Position numbers and translations under genes: made by a program. A stretch of DNA of 64,000 nt from Anagrus nilaparvatae. Taxonomy: Eukaryota; Arthropoda; Insecta; Hymenoptera; Mymaridae. The stretch is taken from the NCBI GenBank assembly GCA_022575985.1, contig JAKSXM010000007.1:11906501-11970500 (forward strand). Reading direction: 5' to 3'. Of the stretch, positions 56,491 through 64,000 are shown one piece after another (within the stretch, counting starts at the first letter, position 1; each line of letters starts with the position of its first letter). Below the pieces are notes generated by a model. It worked only from the letters and a program-made list of their open reading frames with translations. It was not told where the DNA came from and did no database searches.

Positions 56491-59400
56491 ATGGCAGTAT
56501 CTATACCTGAAATATGTCACCAGATACAAGTGGAAGCGAATGCGAGCTTGGAAGCTTGCAAAGCAGATTTACGTTTAATCGATGAAAGTCTCTCGTTAAA
56601 CAAGCAGCATCTCGAAATGGTGACTAAACTATTTGAAGAAATGGCAAAATCTGGACCTCATAAAAAGGCGTGCGAGTCCACATATGCAATTCTTAAAAAC
56701 ATCGAGGATACTTTGAAATCTTTGAACATAACCTCGGGTCAAGGAATCGGCAACAGCATAAAGTGGGTCCCGCTAGAAATTGCTTTCAAAAGAAATATTC
56801 AGACGGGGATAATTAAAAATATGAGACATGTAGACATCAAGCTCTTTTTGGACGACTCGCTCGTAGTTTTTAAGGAAGTTATAAGCAATATCTTGAGAGA
56901 AAAAGGATCAGTGAAAGTCTACGCTATACTCGTCGCCGAATATCAAGTTCAAACGGATGTCAGTAGCACTAGCGATAACAAATTTTTCAACACGCCAGCT
57001 GCTGTTATTTATCCAGCGACGGATCTCGAAGAATGGTATGCTAAGAACGTTAGCTCTGTAATTTTAAAAGACGTTGATGAATTTCAAGAAAATGGATCCG
57101 GCTGGTCATTGAAATCAATCTTGTTTTTGAAATTGCACATAAGCAAATACAATCCTATTCATTCGGGATCTTCGTACTTGGACTTGCCCGAAGAAGTCTT
57201 TCTTAAGCATGTATGCATCAACGTTGATAATTTTTACGACGAAGAGTGTTTTAAGTGGGCAATTTTGTGTGGTATCATAAAAGAAAGAGCTAAAACAAAA
57301 CCTGAAATTAATACCACTCATTTAGAACGTTTGAGCAAATTGAAAAAGCTTCAAAAAGATTTAAATATCAACTTCGTAGAACGCTTTAGCTATCCAATGG
57401 ATGTTTCAAATATTTCTAGTTTCGAGGAAGATAATGCCCATCTAGAAATATCAGTCAACGTTTTTATCTTAAAAAAACAAAGAGATGAAAAAAAAAAAGG
57501 AAAGGATGTATATATTGTTGAACCTTTCTACTGCACCGAGTCCAAGAAAAAATGTCACTGTAATTTGCTTTTGATCGAAGAAAATTATGAGTACGAAGAA
57601 CCAAGAGGTGACAACAGTTATTACGATTGTGATGAATACGATCTTGACAAAGATACGGAAATAATGAAGGAGCGATTAGATGGCTTAGAAGAGAGCATTG
57701 TTCAAGCTAGAAAGAAACAAAAAATAATACCGGAGCCACCAAAATATCACTACGTTTACATCACTAATTTGGGAAAACTCGTAGGTGCACAAGCTAGTAA
57801 ACATAAAACAAAAAAAGAGATTTGCGATCGCTGTCTGCATTATTTTTCTTCGGTAAAAGATTTAAAAAAACACGAAGAAGATTGCTCAACTCTCAACAAA
57901 TGCAAAGTAAAATTACCAAACCCGGATAAAAAAATTAAATTCAAGAATTTCTCTAATCAAGAGCTGATGCCGTTTGTCATTTATGCGGATTTCGAGAGTT
58001 TGTTGAAAAAACCACCAGCAGATAACGAAAATTCCAACGTTGTTCAACTGCACGAAGCCCTTAGCGTTGGATACTACGTTAAGTGTAGCTACGACGATGA
58101 CTTATCTGGTTACAAGTCTTACAATGGTCCAGATCCAGCAAAATGGTTCGTGCAAGAGTTGGCTGATTTTTCGAATTTCGCAGAGCTAACGTTCAAAAAT
58201 AAAAAACCAATGTTGCCACTGACACCGGAGGAACAAGAGGCATACGACAATGCAACTACGTGTCATATTTGTGGAGTTATGGGGTTCATCGAGAAAGACA
58301 AGAAGCGAGGCAAGGCACAAGACCATTCACATCTCACGGGAAAATATAGGTATTTATTTATTATTATTTTTTTTCTTTCTATTTTTACTAATTATTATTG
58401 ACTATTTTATGAAAGGGGGCCAGCCCATATCGAATGTAATTTAAACTACCAAGATTCAACTACAATATCAGTGGTATTTCACAATCTCGCGGGTTACGAT
58501 TCACACTTGCTCATCAAGGATCTTGCGACGCATTGCAAAGGCAAAGTTGGCCTGATTCCTCAAACTAAGGAGAAATATATATCTTTCACCAAAGTTTTTC
58601 AAAACGGGAGCAGACCTCCTACCAAGGACGACGTAGTCGTTAAGTTCAAATTTATCGACTCCTTCAAATTCATGAATTCATCGCTGGACAAACTTTCTTC
58701 GTATTTGAAAGACTATCCAATTTTGAGAAGACAATTTCCAGGCCTTAGCGATGAATTATTTACGCTCCTCTGCAGAAAAGGCGTATTCCCATACAGCTAT
58801 ATGGACTGCAAAGAAAAATTGAAGGAAACTGAATTACCATCGATAGATAAATTTGACAATCTTTTGTGTGGTGGCAAGTCCATATCCAGTGAAGAGTACG
58901 CTCATGCTAAGCACGTTTGGGAGTCTTTTCAAATCAAGGACTTGGGCGAATACACAGATTTATATCTGAAAACCGACGTTATGCTCTTGGCAGAGGTAAA
59001 TTACCTTTATATTCTTCATATATTTATTTAATATTAAATAATCGTTGATTGCAGGTTTGTGAAAATTTTCGAAATACCGGCATGAAAACTTATGGGTTGG
59101 ATCCCATGCATTACTACACGACACCAGGTTTTACGTGGGATGCTATGCTCAAGTATACTAAAGTCGAACTAGAGCTTCTCGACGACATCGACATGGTACT
59201 TTTCATCGAGAAAGGCATCAGAGGTGGAATAAGTCAATGCAGCAACCGCCATGCCAAGGCCAACAACCCTTACATGAAGCCGGAGAATTTTAATGAAAAC
59301 GAAGACATTAATTACATCATGTACTTCGATATTAACAACCTCTATGGCTGGGCAATGAAATACCCTTTACCATACGGTAATTTCGAGTGGGTCGAGCAAG

Positions 59401-60692
59401 AAAACATAAAAAATACCGACTTCTTTGTCAACGACGATTCTCCGGTGGGCTATATTCTAGAAGTCGACCTCGAGTACCCTGTAGATTTACACGATCAACA
59501 CAAGGACCTACCGTTTTGTCCGGAGCACGCTACTCCTCCAGGCGCAAAGCAAACAAAATTACTAGCTACTCTACACGATAAGAAAAAGTACGTGGTCCAT
59601 TACAAGTATTTGCAACAAGTTTTAGAAAACGGATTAAAACTCAAGAAAATACACAGGGTGCTTAAATTTCAACAGCGACCTTGGCTACGAGAGTACATCG
59701 ATTTAAATACGCGGTTGCGAGCCCAATGTTTGAACGAATTCGAAAAAAATTTTTATAAATTGATGAACAACGCCATCTATGGTATTTTATGATAATAATA
59801 ATATGTTCAAAAATTAATAATATTTCTATTTACATATAATTTTTTTCCACCAATTTTAGGTAAGACTATGGAAAATGTACGTGGCCGTATAGATATCAAG
59901 TTACGGACTTATTGGAGCGGGCGTTACGGTGTAGAGTCACTTGTATCTAAGCCAAATTTCAAGAGATGCACGATTTTTACCCCGGAGTTCGTTGCGATTG
60001 AAATGGGAAAAACGGAAGTCTACATGGATAAACCCATTTACGCTGGCTTCAGTATTTTGGATATTTCGAAAATATGTCTCTACGAATTCCACTATGCCTA
60101 CATGAAGAAAAAGGTAGGGAATGACTGTAAACTTCTTTATTGTGACACAGATTCTCTTATCTACGTCATAAATGGTGTCAACATTTACGAAATGATGAAA
60201 AGAGACACAGAATACTTCGACACTTCGGACTATACGGTGCCTAACGTTTATGGCATAGAGAAACATAACAACAAAGAGCCCGGTAAAATGAAGGACGAGT
60301 GCAAAGGCCGAATCGTAGATGAATTCTACGGAACCAGGAGCAAGGTGTATTTTGTCAGTTACGAAGACGAAGTATTCTGCAAAAAACTCAAAGGTATAAA
60401 ATCCAGCGTCGTGAGTGCAACAATCGACAAGGACGATTACCGAAAATGTATTTTCGACCAAACATTGCAGTATAGAGATCAGTATAACATACGATCCAGA
60501 TTTCATAATGTCGTGACAGAAAAGCAGACAAAATTGGCTCTATCACCCTACGACGACAAGAGGTATTTACTACCAAATACCACGGAAACATTACCATGGG
60601 GTCATTACCAGGTAGACGTTGACAAATATTTGATCGAAAAACAATGTACCGATCAAAAATTAAAAGAATTCAAGAAACAAATGTTTAAATAA
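56491..60692 (+). CDS. Polinton protein-primed DNA polymerase B, 4 coding exons
   Basis: Replicates the element by protein priming, with proofreading exonuclease. Exons 56491-58349, 58416-58995, 59055-59781 and 59860-60692 join in phase across GT-AG introns of 66, 59 and 78 nt, giving 1332 residues. The N-terminal 430 residues are unassigned. A CxxC...H...C finger (CDRCLHYF onward) starts near residue 445, and a second CHICG cluster with DHSHLTGKYRG is near 591-625. Exonuclease motifs are YADFES (about 500), HNLAGYDSH (about 648) and YLKTDVM (about 807). Polymerase motif A is FDINNLYG (about 905), motif B KLMNNAIYG (about 1050, spanning intron 3) and motif C YCDTDS (about 1151). All catalytic acidic residues are present and there is no stop or frameshift, so it looks functional. 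AATAAA follows at 60731. The upstream TATA/initiator and a 5'-UTR intron fit nuclear transcription. Confidence 0.95.
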
Positions 60693-60699
60693 ATATATT

Positions 60700-60939
60700 T
60701 GTAAATAGTTGTTTATATTTATTTTTCATAAATAAAATAATAATTACATAACCTAACTAAATTGTCTCATTATTTAATATACCTAGTATCATAAAATTAT
60801 TTATTATTATTGTTATTAATAATGAGGGAAAGAAGAAGTAGAAAAGGGTTTTGGTCAAGAAGAAGAAGATAGTAAGTACTTATATAAATTTGTTTAAATT
60901 AAATTTATTTGATGAAAAAAAATTACAAAATATTAAAAT
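60700..60939. other. convergent intergenic spacer of the Polinton
   Basis: AT-rich spacer between the polymerase stop and the end of the minus-strand gene. Holds AATAAA at 60731 for the polymerase and TTTATT words serving as poly(A) signals for the opposite strand. Confidence 0.6.
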
Positions 60940-61464
60940 TTATTTTAAATCAACTTCATCTCTTCCTTCGTCTTCGTCTTCATCATCATCATCATCATCA
61001 GGACCTAATTCCTCTTTAACTAATTCATCATAAGAACTTATTTCTGGTTTTTTGTGTCTACAAATTTCTATATTAAAATCATCATATTGCGTATCATGTA
61101 GAAGAAGCAAGTGAGCTGTTGAATTCCAAGTGTTTTCATTGAATTCGTAATATTTTGTTGAATCATCATTTTGATATTCTACGAGGATTTTTTCCATCTC
61201 CATCTTAACTCTTCTTTCGATATAAAGATTTACGTGTCTGTCATCAAATCTCCATTTATCTTTTAGCTCAAAATTAAAGTAATCTAAGTCTGAAGTATAT
61301 ACATCGTCCGAAGTATACACGTATACGCTTAGTTGTACACATTTTTCCAAGATTTATCCAAGAACTGAGAATCTTTTAAGTTTTGAACAGCACGGGTAGT
61401 CTGCATCACATTCTAAACGAACATTTACTTTTACGTCTGGAGGATAATTGATATAAATCGACAT
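60940..61464 (-). pseudogene. acidic Polinton protein interrupted by one stop codon
   Basis: From the ATG at 61464 the minus-strand frame runs MSIYINYPPDVKVNVRLECD for 36 codons, meets TAA at 61356-61354, and continues in the same frame for 137 more codons to the end at 60940. The total would be about 173 residues. The second part has an aspartate/glutamate-rich tail (ELGPDDDDDDEDEDEG). A TATA/initiator pair lies 67-100 bases upstream, so the first ATG is the likely start. I do not recognise the family; a small capsid-associated or regulatory protein is possible. Either a recent nonsense mutation or stop readthrough explains it. Confidence 0.7.
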
Positions 61465-61521
61465 CTTTGTAGGTTTTATTTTTGCTGTTAAGAGACAAGC
61501 GTATGAACAGCTAAGAAGCTA

Positions 61522-61564
61522 ATGACTGACTGAATATTTTTGTTATTTAGAATCTTCTTTTATA
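61522..61564 (-). promoter_or_regulatory. TATA plus initiator promoter for the acidic gene
   Basis: On the minus strand TATAAAAG begins at 61564 and TTCAGTC has its A at 61531 (33 bases), with a second TCAGTC right after it (A at 61527). Transcription would yield a leader of about 67 nt before the ATG at 61464. Confidence 0.7.
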
Positions 61565-61845
61565 CAAATATTTGCCTTATAGGTGTCGCCACCATCAAGC
61601 AGGGCGCAAGATTTATCTTAGAGGTTAGGATGGATAAAAAAATAGCAAGACATTTCGTTAGCTTATATGATTTTTTATTTTTTTTCAAATATCTTATACA
61701 AAAATTAATATCTTATAAAATAATATCTTATAAAAATGTTTACAAATTTTTATTATTTAAAAGCGTTATTTTTATATGACTGATTTTCAGATTTTCTTTC
61801 ACAATAATTTTTCAATAATTGCAAAAGATTACAAAATATTTATTT

Positions 61846-62118
61846 TTAACCAATTTTATCTCTTCCTCCGAACTTTTTATAATTAAAGCTCGGTCTTGTA
61901 TAAGTGTTCGATTGGTCGTACTTGGCGTTATAATTTCCACTTGAAGAATCTTTGCTACTCTTTTTCTTTTCTTCTTCAGTCTTTAGTTTCGTGTATTTTA
62001 CATTCGAGGATGTTTGGCTTATATTGTTGCCCATGGCTGTCGAGACATTTTCTTCTTTTTCAGAGTGTAGTTTAGTGTATTTTACATTCGAAGATGTTCT
62101 GCTTTGATCGTTACCCAT
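61846..62118 (-). CDS. small Polinton protein, predicted N-myristoylated, internally duplicated
   Basis: 90 residues starting MGNDQSRTSSNVKYTKL. The start Met-Gly with Ser at position 6 fits the N-myristoyltransferase signal. A second copy of the block, MGNNISQTSSNVKYTKL, follows at about residue 29, joined by HSEKEENVSTA. The rest is lysine/serine/tyrosine-rich and probably disordered. It lies 57 bases after the integrase stop on the same strand. I do not recognise a family. Membrane association of the product is inferred from the motif only. Confidence 0.7.
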   Translation of the reverse strand: MGNDQSRTSSNVKYTKLHSEKEENVSTAMGNNISQTSSNVKYTKLKTEEEKKKSSKDSSSGNYNAKYDQSNTYTRPSFNYKKFGGRDKIG

Positions 62119-62175
62119 GGCTGTCTGAATTAATAATGAATAAAAACTTCTCGAGAAAAGTCTATTTATTCTCTT

Positions 62176-63099
62176 TCACTGATTATCGGACTTGTCGATC
62201 CAGCTGTTATGAGTGTTGTCGAATCCCAGCCATTTCACAAATACTCTATTTCCTTGTTTTTTCAATACTTTTTCAACCAGGTAATCATCTGGATGATAAG
62301 TTTTTTGTAACTCCTGTTCGTAAAATCCTCCAGCGATAGGCTCACCTTGATAATCTTTCAACAAATAAGTATGCGGTACAGTTCTCTTGACTTTGTCCAC
62401 GGTAAATACTTCCGTGGTCCAATTTGGTGTGTATCCTTTCTCAAAAACGTGCTTGTATTTACTTATTCGGACCTTATCCCCGACTTTGAATTTGCGCGGC
62501 ATTTTGTTCCATCTCTCGACGTTAAATCTTTGCATTACATCAATTTCGTTATTTGGACCAACATCCTTCGGCTTCATTCCGATAGTTCGATGTTTTGTAT
62601 CGTTATATTTGGCCACGAGATCTGGTAAGATATCGATCCATTTGTAATTCCCTTGGACGTTAAATTGTTTCCACATGATCGTTTTCAAGGTACGATTGAA
62701 ACGCTCGACGATCGAAGCTTTGAGATTGCTGTGCGTTGAATACAATTTAATTTTGTAGCTGGCCAATAGAGCCTTGCAGTGAGTGTTATAGAATTCAGTG
62801 CCTCTGTCAACGTGAAGTTTTTTCGGGACGCGTCCTTTGACGAAGATGGATTTCAATGCCTTGGTTACTTCTGGACCAGACTTATTTTTTAAGGGCACAG
62901 CCCAGGCATATTTCGAGACGTTATCTATGACTGTGAGTAGAAAATTGTAGCCTTTATTTGATCTCGAGTTAGCTTGCATGTCTACGAGATCGGCTTGCCA
63001 AGTCTCGTCGATGCCACGCATCTCCACTTTACGTCTGGGAAAATTTTTGCGAACGGGCTTATGGATCTCCTCCACCAGAGCTTTCTTGATTTGATTCAT
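62176..63099 (-). CDS. Polinton integrase (DDE type) with C-terminal chromodomain
   Basis: Retroviral-type integrase that inserts the element into host DNA, 307 residues. The catalytic triad is visible in DETWQADLVDM (first Asp, about residue 37), LHVDRGTEF (second Asp, about 98) and ASIVERFNRTLK (Glu, about 134). The SH3-like part follows (FKVGDKVRISKYKHVFEKGY). A chromodomain closes the protein (YLVEKVLKKQGNRVFVKWLGF...NSWI), expected to read chromatin marks. The usual N-terminal HHCC zinc finger is absent or shortened from this start. Its first 41 bases overlap the end of the preceding gene (63059-63499) in another frame. No stop or frameshift, so it appears intact. Confidence 0.95.
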   Translation of the reverse strand: MNQIKKALVEEIHKPVRKNFPRRKVEMRGIDETWQADLVDMQANSRSNKGYNFLLTVIDNVSKYAWAVPLKNKSGPEVTKALKSIFVKGRVPKKLHVDRGTEFYNTHCKALLASYKIKLYSTHSNLKASIVERFNRTLKTIMWKQFNVQGNYKWIDILPDLVAKYNDTKHRTIGMKPKDVGPNNEIDVMQRFNVERWNKMPRKFKVGDKVRISKYKHVFEKGYTPNWTTEVFTVDKVKRTVPHTYLLKDYQGEPIAGGFYEQELQKTYHPDDYLVEKVLKKQGNRVFVKWLGFDNTHNSWIDKSDNQ

Positions 63100-63499
63100 T
63101 TTGAGTTATTTCGACTTTTTCCTCGGATTCACTATCCGGTATTCTATTAATATTTAATATTTTCTCGATAGCCTTTAATCTTCTCTCGATTATTCCGGGT
63201 CTCTTCTTTTTAGCTTCTGAACGTTTATTTATTTCTTTTTCGAAGTCTGTGAACTTTTTCCCTAAAGAAGAATTTTGTTGCTCTATATTTTGTAGTCTTG
63301 GTTCTAGTTCTTCCTCTACAAATGCATCCCAAGTACTTAAATTTAATGCATCATTTTTATCGATAGGATCGGCAACGTTACATAACCTCTTTTTTTCCAA
63401 ATCAAAATCACCAGATTTAGTTAGATTAAATCCAATTCCTGGAGGTCCTCTGGCAACCTTGCTAGAGCCAAGATGACGTCCAAACACGTCGATGCTCAT
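63059..63499 (-). CDS. fibre-like Polinton protein, collagen-like tripeptide and coiled coil
   Basis: 146 residues. The N-terminus MSIDVFGRHLG leads to GPPGIGFNLTKSGDFDLEKK and RLCNVADPIDKNDALNL. The last resembles the repeated 'NVxdPxxxxDAvn' motif of trimeric phage tail fibres, and GPPG is a short collagen-like turn. Residues about 60-120 are heptad-like (EEELEPRLQNIEQQNSSLG and onward) and predict a coiled coil. The tail is acidic and ends SSGGGDP. Related short proteins occur in other insect Polinton-like loci as I remember them. A virion fibre or assembly role is inference. The promoter is directly upstream and the leader is only about nine bases. Overlaps the integrase start. Confidence 0.85.
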   Translation of the reverse strand: MSIDVFGRHLGSSKVARGPPGIGFNLTKSGDFDLEKKRLCNVADPIDKNDALNLSTWDAFVEEELEPRLQNIEQQNSSLGKKFTDFEKEINKRSEAKKKRPGIIERRLKAIEKILNINRIPDSESEEKVEITQNESNQESSGGGDP

Positions 63500-63504
63500 G
63501 ATGC

Positions 63505-63540
63505 GACTGATAAAAACTCAACGAAAACACTCAATATATA
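63505..63540 (-). promoter_or_regulatory. promoter embedded in the end of the neighbouring gene
   Basis: Minus-strand TATATAT begins at 63540 inside the last codons of the gene at 63531-64000. TCAGTC has its A at 63508, 32 bases downstream and nine bases before the ATG at 63499. Same layout as the other two Polinton promoters. Confidence 0.75.
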
Positions 63541-64000
63541 ATCTCGGCTTCTCTGAGCTCCTCGATAATAGATAGAATTTCATTGTCGTGACCCGTATGA
63601 CCAGCTGTTCGTTCGGATACCAAAAGTCTCAAGCGATCAACCAATTCGTTGGGATCGTCCCAGTGAACGTAATCTATTGGCACTTTCCTCGTGACCATAT
63701 ATTGCGGCAACAGTCCTTTGCCTGATTTATTATTTACAGCTTTTTCAATTATTTGCATTTTCGCAACATTAATATCATCACGCACGGATTCGCTAGCTTT
63801 GTAAAATTTCTTATGCGCGTTTGTAGACTTCATAATATCCCCGTAATTTTTTAAATCTTGATCGGTTTTTACTATATAAGGCGTCAGATTTTTTTTAAAA
63901 ATAAGATCAGTTAAGCCTTTGGTTAGTGGATACTTTTTTTCACCCACCATTATATTACGGTCGTCAAAATGCACCTGCGTATCTCCAATTTTATGCTCAC
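63531..64000 (-). CDS. Polinton unknown-family protein, cut by window edge
   Basis: The frame is open to the last base of the window and ends in TGA at 63533-63531. The visible part is about 155 residues: KIGDTQVHFDDRNIMVGEKK, YPLTKGLTDLIFKKNL, a helical middle (YGDIMKSTNAHKKFYK) and GLLPQYMVTRKVPIDYVHWD...LVDRLRLLVSERTAGHTGHDN, ending ELREAEIIY. The 'GEKKY..T.GL..LI' and 'NAHKKFY' blocks resemble a domain of unknown function common in insect Polinton-like loci (I recall it as DUF8207, not verified). An apparent start at 63974 is a GTG inside the frame, so the real start lies beyond the window. Role unknown. It may be a structural protein given its place beside the fibre-like gene. Confidence 0.85.
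   Translation of the reverse strand, partial: EHKIGDTQVHFDDRNIMVGEKKYPLTKGLTDLIFKKNLTPYIVKTDQDLKNYGDIMKSTNAHKKFYKASESVRDDINVAKMQIIEKAVNNKSGKGLLPQYMVTRKVPIDYVHWDDPNELVDRLRLLVSERTAGHTGHDNEILSIIEELREAEIIY

Larger units (their letters stand above)
55680..64000. mobile_element. Polinton/Maverick (adintovirus-like) element, partial
   Basis: Protein-primed polymerase B on the plus strand and a block of minus-strand genes with a chromodomain integrase are the defining pair of Polintons. Composition is clearly less AT-rich than the flanks. The left terminal inverted repeat is not resolved; the hairpin at 55689-55746 and the 49-bp repeats lie in the terminal zone. The major capsid, minor capsid, protease and ATPase genes expected for the family are not in view and would lie beyond 64000. 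Polymerase, integrase, fibre-like and unknown-family genes are open; one gene has a stop. Confidence 0.9.

Noticed and set aside
59937..60506. 189-codon minus-strand open frame
   Set aside because: It lies entirely antisense to polymerase exon 4, which carries conserved catalytic motifs; it is a shadow.
62347..62647. Plus-strand open frames of 86-93 codons
   Set aside because: Antisense to the integrase C-terminal half; no independent support.

Overview
The window is a nuclear segment of a very AT-rich insect genome. It carries short GT-AG introns, an insect-specific odorant receptor, an R1/jockey-type LINE, Helitrons and a Polinton. A small hymenopteran, for example a parasitoid wasp, is my best guess, but only 'insect' is well supported.

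Host genes are few. A four-exon odorant receptor lies on the minus strand (20785 down to 13808). Its 5.7-kb first intron is packed with a fresh 5'-truncated LINE, fold-back elements and a TTAA-flanked MITE. Two compact plus-strand housekeeping genes follow: the SGTA/Sgt co-chaperone (29403-30440, 3 exons) and the type II phosphatidylinositol phosphate kinase PIP4K (31566-33406, 8 exons). The last exon of an unidentified minus-strand gene is at 51723-51939. A decayed copy of the last Sgt exon sits at about 40270-40412.

Most of the remainder is transposable elements, many with exact ends and target-site duplications (TSDs). They are: a head-to-tail Helitron array (86-3140); a MULE relic with 9-bp TSDs (12427-13501); a LINE with a 14-bp TSD (14986-17099); a hAT element with 8-bp TSDs (24068-25352); a 167-bp hAT MITE (27509-27675); TTAA-flanked MITEs (19666-20197, 37209-37634); and a three-deep nest at 41.5-49.1 kb. 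In that nest a pogo/Tigger-like element (TA) contains a piggyBac-like element (TTAA), which contains a TA-flanked element with kilobase-long inverted arms. At least eight large fold-back structures occur, so hairpin transcripts are a theme of the region.

From about 55.5 kb to the window edge lies a Polinton/Maverick (adintovirus-like) element, visibly less AT-rich than its surroundings. It has an apparently intact protein-primed DNA polymerase B of 1332 residues split by three small introns. On the opposite strand it has a chromodomain integrase, a small fibre-like protein with a collagen-like tripeptide and a tail-fibre-like motif, a small predicted N-myristoylated protein, an acidic protein with an in-frame stop, and an unknown-family protein cut by the window edge. 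Three transcription units share an arthropod TATA plus TCA-initiator layout. One of these promoters lies inside the last codons of the neighbouring gene. A class II tRNA-like gene lies just outside, or at, the left end of the element.
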